Shown here: piece after piece, positions 25,192-36,080 of the stretch
Numbering within the stretch: position 1 is the first letter of the stretch
How the letters are laid out: each line of letters begins with the position of its first letter
Source: Hofstenia miamia
Lineage: Eukaryota > Xenacoelomorpha > Acoela
Direction of reading: 5' to 3'
NCBI GenBank assembly: GCA_004352715.1
Contig: SCFE01000005.1
Span: forward strand, 2,671,659 to 2,735,658
DNA: 64,000 nt
Translations under genes and position numbers: made by a program
Notes under the pieces: generated by a model
What the model was told of the DNA's origin: nothing
The model's input: the letters and a program-made list of their open reading frames with translations, nothing else
Databases searched by the model: none

Positions 25192-25469
25192 CAGCTTGAC
25201 ATGCATAAATAAATATATGAATTACAGATATTGTGTTATTCATGTTATTATAAATATGTGAAACATAGTTTGTAGGACAATTATTTAATAAAGATGAATT
25301 GCTTTATAGCAGAGTTATTTTTTTAAAGGAACCATTGTAGTAATATATCACTAGATGTATGTAATGTGAATTTAGCTAACGACGCTAAGGAATTGAAAGC
25401 AGCTTAAATAGCTTACAGGTGTTGCAAAAACTGTGTAAATCATTAAGAAGGTTTTAAATAAACGCTTAC

Positions 25470-25527
25470 CACTGATCAATGAAGAATGATAAATCAACAA
25501 AACTAGGAAAAACTCGGCTAACTTCAT
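25470..25527 (-). CDS. First coding exon: signal peptide
   Basis: On the minus strand, an ATG at 25527-25525 in a good initiation context (AACAATGAAG, A at -3) opens MKLAEFFLVLLIYHSSLIS. It then meets a strong donor GTAAGCG after one base of the next codon, so the intron is phase 1. The 19 residues form a classic signal peptide: a lysine near the start, a hydrophobic core FFLVLLIY, and small polar residues before the likely cleavage point. The exon at 15412-15573 on the same strand starts in the compatible phase. Direct splicing would give SLIS-A-RRPLP, with cleavage near the Ser-Ala-Arg junction. This fits a secreted or membrane protein entering the endoplasmic reticulum. The sequence upstream is locally CpG-rich and carries a CCAAT box. 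Splicing to that exon is inferred. Confidence 0.66.
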
Positions 25528-25800
25528 TGTTAGAAGCGTTGAAAACGCTCCGGAAAACGGTACACTTTACCGCGCCGCGTGGGGGAACTTTTCGAAATTG
25601 TGAGAAAATTGCTTACTGTCATATAACTTCTGATTGGCTAATGTTAGATAAATAAAACAGCAGATGAATGGGTATATCTATTTGCTGTTTGTATTGTTTT
25701 ATAAGCTGAAATGCGCAAAACGAAAAATACAAGGCCGCACTATCACAAAGACGCGATGGCGTAGCTATCAAGCGCGTATCTCAATTTTGAATATCCTTTA
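25528..25800 (-). promoter_or_regulatory. Putative promoter of the signal-peptide gene
   Basis: Immediately upstream of the minus-strand ATG the sequence becomes GC- and CpG-rich (ACCGCGCCGCGTGGGGG, plus strand 25571-25587) in an otherwise AT-rich region. A canonical CCAAT box, read TTAGCCAATCAG on the minus strand, sits at 25631-25642, about 110 bases upstream of the ATG. A further CpG cluster (GACGCGATGGCG, AAGCGCGTATC) lies at 25750-25785. The transcription start cannot be placed. Confidence 0.45.
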
Positions 25801-27143
25801 AGAAACACTTAATCAACGCTTGCTTTAGACTTTAGAATATAAAGCACATTCACTACGAAAAAATCTATAAACCAAACTAATTCTGTGTATAATTAAAATG
25901 AATATATTTAAAGATTTAATTAAATAATATTAATTTAGGCGAAATATAAATATCAACTTATGCTTTTCATCAAAAGTTTTTTTGTGACAGTGTTTATTCA
26001 AAACGAAAACATTTTGTCGACAATCTACTTTAATAAAACAGTATTTAATGTTCTCTATTACGCAAATGGAAAACGTAGCATAAGCTTTGTTGGAATTAGA
26101 GTCTGTACTCGCAATACTACTAGAATTCCTCATTGCTTAACAATTAAAAATTTTTTCCACGTTTTTAACGAGCGTTTTTTTACCAATGCATATTGATTTA
26201 TATTAATATTTTAAAGCTGTTAGTATTCAAAAACATGTTTTTGAGCTGATGAAATACTTTAGTCCAGTGCTTAAAACTGGAAATTGATTGCATTTTGTTA
26301 ACATACACAAAGATTCATTCGAAGAGTTAATCTAATCTTCTTGAAGATTAAATTTTGACAAATATGTATAATAACCTCATTTCAATTATTATAATTTGAA
26401 ACCACTATATACATTTTGTCTACCTTAAGTGTATTAAGTGATGGTAAATTAGTTTCCATTACAATACATGTATTATCAAATAAATTTTTGTGAACGGTGC
26501 AAAAGTTATTATCAATATTTATTACATATTAGTAATTACTTGAGCTGCCTATTTCAAAATTTTAATTTCAGATATGTAAAAAATTAATATTTTGGCTTTT
26601 AAATTTATTGAAATTTGTTGAATTATAATTTAGTTTTTTTGAAATTAATAATAATTAATTTTTTCGAGTTTCTGCTTATTTGGAATAAAAAAATTAATTC
26701 AATATTAGAATGATAAAGCAAGGCAATAACAATGTATAATGCTACTTAATTCGAAGGAGACAGCTCAGAAGTAATTATAATTTCTGAATGGTCAGATTTG
26801 AAAAGCAAATCTCCTTGAAAACGGCAATTCTTTGCTTAATGTAAGTTTCTTGCATGCACAAAACTTGCGTAGACATGTAACATGCAATGATTTACATCAC
26901 TGTGTAACTTTCAATTCATACAGACATATAGGGCTAAATATTCTACGAAGCCTTCATCTGGTAAGCAATAGAAAGAGTCAATGCTATTATGTATTTATGC
27001 GAATCATTTTTTTGAAACTTGATTAAAGCTTTATATATTTATTATTTACTTCCATAAACCCCTACAAATAGACTATTTAACAAAATTGTAGCTTTGATTC
27101 CAACACGTGGGTTGTCTCTAAATACTTTTGAAAATTCCCAAGC

Positions 27144-27148
<5 letters not shown>
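25801..27148. other. No gene recognised
   Basis: AT-rich spacer. Open frames at 25930-26133 (minus), 25960-26196 (plus) and 26832-27026 (plus) overlap each other or are feature-poor, and no splice-paired exon was found. Confidence 0.55.
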
Positions 27149-27176
<28 letters not shown>

Positions 27177-27305
27177 NNNNNNNNNNNNNNNNNNNNNNNN
27201 NNNNNNNNNNNNNNNNNNNNNNNNNNNNNNNNNNNNNNNNNNNNNNNNNNNNNNNNNNNNNNNNNNNNNNNNNNNNNNNNNNNNNNNNNNNNNNNNNNNN
27301 NNNNN

Positions 27306-27333
<28 letters not shown>
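27149..27333. other. Assembly gap between TA arrays
   Basis: TA repeats at 27149-27176 and 27306-27333 border Ns at 27177-27305. Confidence 0.98.
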
Positions 27334-27336
<3 letters not shown>

Positions 27337-27388
27337 ATAGATATACAGGCTCTAGATACTATAGGATTTGTATCCACCGCCCGCACTC

Positions 27389-27453
27389 TCAAAGAGGGCG
27401 CTGATACTATGGAACATCAGGCTGATGTTCCATAGTATTAGCGCCCTCTTTGA
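27389..27453. repeat. 32-bp perfect-type hairpin with 1-base loop
   Basis: The arm TCAAAGAGGGCGCTGATACT plus ATGGAACATCAG at 27389-27420 is followed, after one base, by its reverse complement at 27422-27453. There is one mismatch in 32. GC-rich GGGCGC words stand out against the background. It may be two transposon ends placed head-to-head or a fold-back assembly artefact. Nearby sequence at 27345-27385 and 27574-27660 shares TTTGTATCCA-CGCC words, suggesting a related repeat family. Confidence 0.92.
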
Positions 27454-28034
27454 TGCAAAGCCAGAATAATTCGTTTTATCCAAATATTTTTACATTGCGC
27501 ATTTGGAAAAGAGGTCTAATTTCTTATGTATGAGTTTCAAGTTTTCTCAAAAAATTTTTTTTGTCCCATATCCAGAGCCGTCCACAATAGTATCTTGCGC
27601 CTGTATATATTTTTTTGTATCCAGCGCCTTTTAAAACTTTTGTATCCAAAGCCCGTACATGTATATACATATTTTTAAATAATTGTTTATTGCAACATGT
27701 GGTGACTGTTGAAGTGATGCATTGGCATTGAGAAACTCGGGCAAAAGACCAATAAGTGGGCATCCGCAATCAGAAATATTAATGTAAATACATGCATGTG
27801 AATCTAAGATTAAAGTTTTAACTTAATAATAAAACATCAAGATACTAGAATCGCAGAAACAATATGCATTAAATCAACTAAGAAAACATTAAAATACAAA
27901 GACATCAATCAAATTTATATATTTTGAGAGTATGAATCACGTAAAGAATGCTTGAAAATGAAAAAAATATTTGTCGAAAGCATGTCGCAATAACCATTTA
28001 CTTAAAAATGTTCAAAGTCTTAATATAATAACAA

Positions 28035-28071
<37 letters not shown>

Positions 28072-28535
28072 TTTTCAAAAAAATATTGTTATCAATCAGT
28101 CAACCGATCGTATTACCATTTAAATATTTATCATTTAATATGCTGATTAAACGAAAGGTTAGAAATTGTCTTGCAGTGATGCCACCTATTGCACGGCGTG
28201 CTATATCACGTGCTGGCCATTGTTTTTCTTTAGTAGACACAAAGAAGGAAATTTAAAATTTCCTGAATATTTTGCTTTTCATCGTCCAAAGTTGTTAGCA
28301 TGCTAAGATTTTTGCGATCAGATTCCACTCGCTGTAGCTTGTGCTGTGTCATTGTGAATAAGGCATCCAAGAAGAGTAGACACATTGACTTCGTTCTGAA
28401 AGCACAAAAATATTTGGGATCACCTGAAGATGTGCCCCCAAAGCTTTGAGGGGGGCATATCTTCAGGTGGAAAATCTTGGGGGGAACATCTTCAGTTGGA
28501 AAATTGTAGGAAAAACTAAATATGTCTTTTACTTT

Positions 28536-28645
28536 ACCCAAACCCAATACCAAACCCAAACCCTAACCCCTAATCCTAACCCTAACCCTAACCCTAACCT
28601 TATTTATTTGCTTCAACAGTAAAAGGGTTAGGGTTAGGCTTAGGT
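28536..28645. repeat. Interstitial telomeric repeats, unit A
   Basis: Degenerate CCCTAA repeats (28536-28597) face a shorter TTAGGG stretch (28625-28645) across a 30-bp spacer at 28598-28627. The spacer reads CCTTATTTATTTGCTTCAAC and so on. The vertebrate-type hexamer occurs in many animals outside arthropods and nematodes. Confidence 0.9.
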
Positions 28646-28955
28646 GTTATCTTCAGGCGGAAAAAGTTGGGGGGAACATCTTCAGGTGGAAAATCTTGGG
28701 NCCATTTAAACTATCCATCACATCCAAGTACATGACGTCAGGATGCAAAGGGACATCATGTAAAACAAGTTACTACTGCGTAAAATTGGTTTATGCTATG
28801 TGTTTTTATGGATCACCTGAAGATGTGCCCCCAAGGCTTTGAGGGGGCATATCTTCAGGTGGAAAATCTTGGGGGGATATCTTCAGGTGGAAAATCTTGG
28901 GGGGAACATCTTCAGTTGGAAAATTGTAGGAAAAACTAAATATGTCTTTTACTTT

Positions 28956-29106
28956 ACCCTAGCCCTAACCCAAACCCTAACCTTAACCCTAAACTTAACC
29001 CTTTTACTGTTGAAGCAAATAAATAAGGTTAGGGTTAGGATTAGGGTTAGGGTTAGGGCTTAGGGTTAGTTTAGGGTTTAGGGTTAGGGCTAGGGTTAGG
29101 GTTAGG
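28956..29106. repeat. Interstitial telomeric repeats, unit B
   Basis: CCCTAA repeats (28956-29000) face a longer TTAGGG stretch (29027-29106). The 30-bp spacer at 28999-29028 is the exact reverse complement of the spacer in unit A, although the outer arms of the two units have the same orientation. Confidence 0.9.
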
Positions 29107-29199
29107 TTATCTTCAGGCGGAAAAAGTTGGGGGTAGTATCTTCAGGTGAGGCTAAATCTGGAAGTTGGGGGGGCATATCTTCAGGTGATCCAATATTTG

Positions 29200-31850
29200 C
29201 AAATTGTTCTGTAATCTGGTGTTTCTTCCTGAAATACCTGCAGTAAATTGACATGAATTTATGTAGAACTAGTTCCACGTTTCCATTCCGTCAATGAGCA
29301 GTATTTGTACATTTTTTGGTGGTCTCCCTTCATTAAAGCAAAACAATATGCAGCATATGGTAAACATACCGGGTAAAAAGCAGCACTGCATCACAACTGA
29401 TAAGAGAAACAACCACTAGTAGGTGCATTTGCATGTGCAATACACCTGTGTACATTTATGCATAATTTCATTCACTTTCGACCAATAAAGAAATAGCTAG
29501 CAAGCTGCTTTCTCAAACTTTGCAAACGCAGTAATATATAACATTAAATACGTTTCCAATAAAGTTTAAGGTGAATTAAATGTATGGTCAGCCATAAAAT
29601 AATTTAATATTTATAACAGTAATAAAGGATTTAAATTTATGAAAGAATGTATTGCTATTGATGTAATTGCATGTATACAAGGCCAAACTGACCGAGCTCT
29701 ACTATCGCTTCGATCATAATAATTAATGTTACAAAAACTTTTACCTGCTAGGTTTTCAATGGATATTCCCAAAATATTTTTTTAAGAGGACACCTATTCC
29801 CTTCAGTGTCTCAAATTTCAATAATGTAAGATTCGCTGTCAAAATAAGCCATTCCTCACCAAAATGGGAACTAATAAAATTCATGACGCTTTGCAATTGT
29901 AGAATTTGTTTTTGTTTGAAGTGTGCATATTAAGGTGATTCACCACTATTTTACCTCACTGGCAAAAATGTTTTACCTCACTGGCAAAAATGGGATGTTG
30001 AGTCACATCTTCAGTTAGCGCAATCTAGAAACCCACATTTTTGTGGCAATCGTAATTTAGGATTAATTTATGGTGTAAGCTACCCTAGTTTTCATCCATT
30101 TATATATGAACATATATATTCATGTATATCTACTGAATACGTATTACATATGAATATTTATACATGCAATATACATATGAATATTTATACATGCAAATAT
30201 ATATATATATATATATATAGTAACATCGCTGGGATTAACGCATTTCCGCTTGACAGTTGAATGGAGCTAAAACTATTTTCTAATTACAGTAAATGCTTGG
30301 TCTTATATGCATATTATTGTAAACATATTTGCAAATTACAAGCTAAACCGAAAACACTTGGTCTGGCCGATACGCCAATACTAACCGACCAGTACCTGAT
30401 GCCACAATATATATATATATAGCGAATATCTGTTTAATGCAGTTCATGGAATAAACAATGCAAACTTGTATATCTATCAAGTTGAATTTCAAAAATATTA
30501 TATTACGAGAGTTCTTACCTTTGTTTTAGGAAATGCAATCCATGTATTTTAACAAATGTTAGTCTTTGCTATGCATATTGGAATATCAGGTACCCTAGAT
30601 GGCTTACCATAAATTGGAGACATGGTTTAGAATATGTGGACACTATGACAGCAAAGAGGATATGAGTAAATAGCACTACATATATTGTAGCAACAAGTCA
30701 ATCCCGGTCAAAGTGTAAATAAAGTGGAAATAGTATTAAATTTTCATATTTCTTTATAATTGTCCATGCTATAGGAATTTGTATTGAAGAATTTCGCAAT
30801 TTGAAGCCAAGTTGTGTGGTATTCGACTGTGATCTATAACTAGGAATTGCAATAAATAATTTCCAAAACACACTTTCGAAAATTAGGTTTGCGATAAAAA
30901 AATATTAAAACTAGTAATTTCGAAAAAATAACCTTAAATTATGATGGTTATTATACTCCACCTGAAAGTGGTACTCAAAAACTCTATTTTTTGACAATAA
31001 AAAAAGATAATTGTAGGTAATATTTAATTCCTTTTCCAAAATGATTTTTTTTTCGAATAACACACCATAGTGTATATCGGTGAGAGACACCCGAAAAGCG
31101 TAATAATATTAATAATAAATATAGCGCTATCTCGACTATCATTTATTCAAAGCTGCTTAGGTCAGGGTTTTAAACGCCATCAGTTGATGACTTATAGGAA
31201 TATGTTCACAAAAAATTCTATCAGGGCAGTTCTGAAATATGTTTTTTGGATATTCGTTTTTCAACCAAATTGAAACAAAACAATAGAAGACGTTTAACTA
31301 TGAAATGCATGGGCTCGGTAATGGCAGTTTGTATATCTTTGCCTTAACAGTTGACTGGGTGTTTAACAGACTATGGGAGTGTGAATTATCTATCCCTCAG
31401 TGCAAATGTAACAAATTGATTTATTACTGTAGGAGAAGATAAATTTGGAAAGGGGCCTAATTTCTAATAAGAAAAAGCTTCCAGTAAGTGCTAAAATCAG
31501 TAGGACTATTATTTTTATCGCAAATATTGAAGAACATATTTGTGATAAGATTTGATTTCTGCCGCTTTCTCTAAAATGCTCAGGCGAATGCAAGTTTTTT
31601 GAACTGCAGTAAATAAGGACCTCACATGCTGAAGGGATTTTGGGCGATTTAATGATTAGAAATTTAGTTAGTTTAACAGAAACACAACAATGGTAATATT
31701 ATCAGTGCAAATACTATCCGATATTAACCTAGTTGAACTAAGAAAACTACCTTCGCAATTGTACATTACATATTCATGCAAAATCTCTATTATCGAAACT
31801 CATACTTCAAAATGTATTTGCGTGATTACCAACCAGCAGCACGTTTCCAA
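29200..31850. other. No gene recognised; short tandem repeats
   Basis: Mostly AT-rich spacer. A 22-bp unit (TTTTACCTCACTGGCAAAAA, then TG) is repeated head-to-tail at about 29951-29994. A 27-bp unit around CATATGAATATTTATACATG is repeated at about 30142-30196. TA runs lie at 30196-30219 and 30408-30421. A donor-like AAGGTAAGAA is read on the minus strand near 30517 but has no supporting open exon. Confidence 0.55.
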
Positions 31851-31899
31851 TATTGATCAGGATGACATGTTTCTTGAAGTTCTTCTGGAATTTTCAGCA

Positions 31900-32640
31900 A
31901 GTTTATACTAAAGATATTCCAATCAATTTAATGAAGTTATCATCTTATTTATCTGATTGCAAAGAAATAGTGATTGTTAATGGGGTACCACAAGGGTATA
32001 TATTGGGCCCATTACTATTTATCACATATATCAATGATCTATAAAAATTATACCTAAATATTATTCCTTATCTTTTTGCAGATGATATTAGATTATGCTC
32101 TACAACCTTATATCACTACTCAAAGAAGATTAGAAATAAAGCTTAATGTCAATAAATTTCAATTATTTCCATTACAAGACTCAAACTTGATTCACATATT
32201 GGAAAATACAGTACATTCATCATTAAGTAAAGGATCTTAGCGTTTGTGTCTCTAAACATCTATCATGGATTAGTCACATCTCTAACAACATTAAAGCAGC
32301 GAATTATACATTTCTATATCTTATGTGTAGCATTACTTTTAGCAGCAATTTTTAAGCAAAAATACATATTGATGACACTATGCTAAAATCTAAAGTGATC
32401 CATGCTTCTCAAATATGGTACTCTAATTCCTCGAATCTTAAAATATTGAACAGTAGCAAAAGCCTATTTCTTAGCACTTAGAAATGTCAGATATGCCATT
32501 CCTCAACAAACTTCTAATCCATACAGTAGAACCATGAGAAGTTCATAGACATTTTCATTCCTCGGACTTCAACAAGAAGATCAACCAAAATGCTATCCCA
32601 TGAAAATCTTTAAAAAAAATCTAACAGTAAATTATTTTTC
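31900..32640 (+). pseudogene. LINE reverse transcriptase relic (CR1/jockey-like)
   Basis: This is a decayed non-LTR retrotransposon reverse transcriptase. The plus frame reads [20 protein letters not shown] then [15 protein letters not shown], the conserved block preceding the catalytic loop. After a stop and a frame change, PYLFADDIRLCS follows, where FADD is the metal-binding active-site motif. Downstream, in shifted frames, LSVCVSKHLSWISHISNNIK and the following residues correspond to the DLGVxIxxxLxWxxHI block after the catalytic domain in CR1-, L2- and jockey-type elements. Stops and frameshifts occur throughout. The 5' end including the endonuclease is absent. Family assignment within LINEs is uncertain. 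Confidence 0.85.
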
Positions 32641-32851
32641 TACAAAATAGTTAAAGTTGCAAATTATGTGCATCTCCAACCTGAAATTGATTTATTTGAA
32701 AGAAAGGAATTCATATTTATTTTGTTGATAATTTATATAAATTTGTAACATTCTTTTGAAAGTAAAGTCCTTCAATAAAAAAATCAAAAAATAAAGAGAT
32801 TTCTCACAAAAATAAAATTAAGTATTCTTAATGACTTCGTTGGGCATTGCG

Positions 32852-32891
<40 letters not shown>

Positions 32892-33181
32892 TATGGGTAC
32901 TAAAACAATAGAAGTTTTTGCTCAAAGCTTTCTGTAGTTCTCAATGTTCGCAGGATCATTACCAATATCTATATTTAACAAGGCGTCCATTATTAAATTC
33001 ATTATTGTCTGATTATGCAACCGCACTCCCTACGGATCTGAAAGCGAAATTAAGTCGTGTATATAAAAATATTACTCCATTAACATTCCATTGGGCATTC
33101 ATAAAAAAGAATAGCTATGAAGCGGAGGTAACGAAAAATAATTCATATCTACTCGATGAAAACATTTTTTTCAGTGGGAAG
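32641..33181. other. No confident gene
   Basis: A TA array lies at 32858-32887. A plus-strand open frame from 32918 runs through SLLSDYATALPTDLKAKLSR into the transposon-like end at 33182. It is of unknown origin and could be the tail of the LINE relic or another decayed repeat. Confidence 0.45.
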
Positions 33182-33280
33182 CAGAGTTGTAACAGAGCCG
33201 TGATTTCAAGCCTAGGCCAGACCCTGGTAATATTCAGGAAAAGGTCTGGCCCATGCCCGTCATATCCAAAACAATTATAA
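33182..33280 (+). mobile_element. hAT-like terminal sequence
   Basis: The sequence CAGAGTTGTAACAGAGCCGT followed by GATTTCAAGCC resembles hAT termini of the CAGxxTTGTCAACGAGCCG type. It matches the segment at 53171 (CAGACTTGTCAACGAGCCGT and AATTTCTAAGC). Flanking GGCC-rich words (AGGCCAGACCCTGG, GGTCTGGCCC) are inverted around 33213-33255. The opposite end was not identified. Confidence 0.45.
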
Positions 33281-33499
33281 GATAGCTGTAAATAAAAAGA
33301 TTAAAAATATAATTTAAAATACTAAAATGAAAACATTTTTTCATCAACTGCACTTTTTAACAATAAAATTTACTCGTGATGGCGACAAAAGCGACCGGCT
33401 TCAAATAAGCATGCGTCCACAGCTGGAAAAGAATTATAATGCGGTTTTATAAATTGTTAATAGTTGTATTGGAGTTTTAATAATAAATATGTGTTCATG

Positions 33500-34316
33500 C
33501 AGTGGTAAAAAAGTTTGGAAAAATTGGCAAATAAATTCCAAATTAGTGCCAAATTTTTGGATTTTATTTGCAAATTCATTCCAAAGATTTGGCAACTATT
33601 GTCCAAATATTTGCTAAACTTTCCAAATTTAGGACAAAGTGAATTTTTAGGAATTTATGAAATATATTAGGCAATTACACCAACACACTTGTGCAAAGTA
33701 TTTAACTTTAGCTTTAGTTATTTAAAACAGCAGTTTATCAAACTGCTTTCACAATATACATTACATTGTATACAGCTAATGCAGAGATCAAAGAAGATTA
33801 GTCATGGTCTAATTTAACGCAATCAACTCCCTTCTAAATTCAAAAATGCATTGACATGTATGTCAACATCATGGTTTCAAAAAAATGCAACATTGACAAT
33901 CTAACAATGCGTTTAAATTTTGGCAATTATGATAGATTTAAAAATTATTTCTTGTATGAACATAAAAAAGTAAAAAAACACAAATAATAATACTAGTCTA
34001 TAACAAGTACTAATTACGTGTTGAAATGTTGCAAAAATTATTCTTTATATATAAATATTTTAATTGTAGTTACTGAAAAGATAAAACTTTCGTTTTATTG
34101 CATTCAAAAATGTTTGAAACAGTCTATTATACATAATGTACATGTTTATTTATTCAAATAAGCTGTAAATTAATGAATCTACAAATTGTACAAAATTGGA
34201 TAATATGCCAAATAATTTCCAAATATTTGGAATGTTGCCATTTAAAAAAATTAAGCATTTTTATCCAAATATTTGGCAAATATTTGCCAAATTTTCCAAA
34301 ATTATTTACTAGGGTG
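33500..34316. mobile_element. Possible 817-bp TIR element, non-coding
   Basis: The left end CAGTGGTAAAAAAGTTTGGA and the inverted right end CACCCTAGTAAATAATTTTG continue in both cases into GGAAAA-TTGGCAAATA. Many TTTGGCAAAT and CCAAATATTTGG words recur on both sides. No matching target duplication was seen and no transposase is encoded. It is probably a decayed non-autonomous DNA transposon. Confidence 0.5.
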
Positions 34317-34840
34317 CTACATCAGACAAAAATGCAACGAACTTATGCAGCAGCCCAGGAAATAAAACCCAGTTTATTGTGTAAGTAATTTAAAGTTTAC
34401 GCTGGGACACCTAAAGTATAAATGAAATTGATTGGCGCTTGATATTACTAAGATAATTTCTGAGTTAATTGTAATTATTGCGGCCATGTATTTACTTTTT
34501 GATGTAAAATTACTCAATTGAATATAATAGATAATATAATATATTCATGTAAAAGAATGTATATTTGTTAATAAAATTTTGAACAATCCTAGGCCCATTA
34601 TGCAGAAATTTCTTACCATGGGCCGGCCCGGGTTCAACCCTTTGAAAGCCAGGCCCCTTTACAAATCCTTGGGAAGTTAAAACCACATTGAGTGTATAGA
34701 ACATTTCTATGAGAATCAAATGTAGTTTTTCTATAAAAATTTTTACAACGTAGGAATTTGTCCTCAAATAATTGTTGGCCTAACGTGATTGATTAGGTCC
34801 ATATTCAATAAGAAATTATTTCGATCACTTTTAGTAAGTG

Positions 34841-34884
<44 letters not shown>

Positions 34885-35270
34885 TTTAAATATATACATA
34901 TATACCTATATGGCTGGTAAAAACACAAAATTGAAAATTGCTATGAGCATTATTCATAAAAATCTACACCTTGACAAATTTTGGCAATATTGCTGTAGGC
35001 AGAAAAACTAAATTGAATTTTTCTTCCTATTTTGATGGAAAACTATCCGAGATTTTTAGCAAATAGATGTAACTACTATAATGAAGAAAACCAAAGCTGA
35101 CCCAACGGTAGACCGCAACATTTTACCTATCTGTCTAACTAGTATCCACATCACAGTGTTTTGAGGCCGAATTTTATCAATTCCCATCCAGACGGTTTAA
35201 CAAACTAAACTAATAATGGCGATCAGTTTGCCTAACAATCTGGATTGTCAACCGTACTACTACATATTAT
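34317..35270. other. No gene recognised
   Basis: AT-rich spacer with a GC-rich patch at 34589-34672 (GGGCCGGCCCGGGTTCAACC and AGGCCC words) that may be a transposon end. A TA array lies at 34842-34878 with TATACA variants to about 34910. Confidence 0.5.
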
Positions 35271-36080
35271 TGTCGTACAGAAATCTACGATTGTTCGTAG
35301 TTTATTCTTGGACCTTAGCTCTGCCTTCAATGCAGTTTTGCCAAATAAGCATAATGTAATAATTAATGAAAATTTTGTGAAAATGACAAATGGTTTGGTA
35401 TTTGGCAGCATTCCTTCTTAAATGATTGGAAATAGTGTGTTGTTACTTCTTATGGTACATCATCTAAGCATAAAGAGACATTAGTGGGCATACCTCGGGG
35501 TGTTAAAACTTCTAAACGATAGCAGTAGAAATGCTATAAAATACTGCAGCAAAAAGGCAACTGAAAAGATCCTCTAAAAAGATTCTCTCACGATACAGCT
35601 TTAATATCCGTAATCAAGCATAATAGTGCAAAAGAAAATTTTAAAGAAGGCCAAAAAACGAAACTTCATTTGTGATCAATTCAATGATATTAATCTTTTG
35701 CCAAATAACAACATAGCTAAAGAATTGATTGTTAGAATAAAAATTTAAAAAATAAAGTACTGCTACAATATGGAAAAAATCTCCTCTTTGCATAAATTGA
35801 GTGTCGCATCCTGTGAATATTTGAGCGTTATCATCGATAACACATTATCAAAAACTCTGTAAACAACATCATATTGAACAATAAACACTCTCTTAATCGG
35901 ATAATGTGTAGGAAAAAAATAAGTCACATATGTTTTAAGGCATTACTGTAACAGTTTACATGTATATTGCAGGACATCTAAAAAGCACAAAGTTTATTGT
36001 ACTTGCACAGCAATATCTGACAACAAATACATTATTTGATTTCTTATAAAAACTGAATATTACTTACTAATGTTTAATTT
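35271..36080 (+). pseudogene. LINE reverse transcriptase relic
   Basis: The plus-strand reading VRSLFLDLSSAFNAVLP matches the LDLSxAFDTV block of the reverse transcriptase fingers in L2/CR1/jockey-type LINEs. Later frames give LVGIPRGV in place of the usual VGVPQGS. Near 35800 there is SVASCEYLSVIIDNTLSKTL, matching the YLGVxIDxxLSW block after the catalytic domain. Stops, frameshifts and deletions leave no long frame, and the YADD motif was not located. It is more decayed than the relic at 31900-32640 and may belong to a different family. Confidence 0.68.

Larger units (their letters stand above)
15574..25469 (-). other. Probable large phase-1 intron, repeat-containing
   Basis: If the two minus-strand exons belong together, this is about 9.9 kb of intron. 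It contains (TA)n runs (16683-16716, 22495-22535, 24249-24290, 24453-24528), gaps at 16717-17716, 24334-24452 and 25055-25175, and a foldback element at 24712-25044. Plus-strand open frames at 18436-18687, 19543-19806 and 21127-21345 were not recognised. The last is very lysine-rich and predicted by eye to be helical. Additional exons of the same gene could be hidden here. Confidence 0.45.
28417..29191. mobile_element. Composite element with inverted telomere-type repeats
   Basis: A 775-bp block begins GGATCACCTGAAGATGTGCC and ends with the inverted counterpart (read from the right GGATCACCTGAAGATATGCC). It is flanked by a perfect 8-bp direct repeat AATATTTG at 28409-28416 and 29192-29199. 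Inside are two related units, 28417-28700 (cut by a single N at 28701) and 28810-29191, separated by about 108 bases of other sequence. Each unit opens with a hairpin (CACCTGAAGAT-GCCCCC facing GGGGGCATATCTTCAGGTG), then repeats CTTCAGGTGGAAAATCTTGG. Each then carries a (CCCTAA)n stretch, a 30-bp spacer and a (TTAGGG)n stretch, ending in CTTCAGGCGGAAAAAGTTGG. It has no coding capacity. The 8-bp duplication suggests mobilisation by a hAT- or P-like transposase, but the termini are not typical hAT. An assembly chimera within the repeats is possible. Confidence 0.75.

Noticed and set aside
28536-29106. TTAGGG arrays as a chromosome end or fusion point
   Set aside because: Arrays are short, degenerate, facing each other twice, and enclosed by inverted termini with a target duplication, which fits an inserted element better.
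30517-30600. Strong donor-like AAGGTAAGAA on the minus strand upstream of the signal-peptide exon
   Set aside because: No open exon or acceptor accompanies it. A non-coding 5' exon cannot be excluded, but nothing else supports it.
34605-34680. GGGTTCAACCC resembling a tRNA T-loop
   Set aside because: No matching acceptor, D-arm or anticodon stem could be drawn around it. The GGCC-rich context looks like a transposon end.
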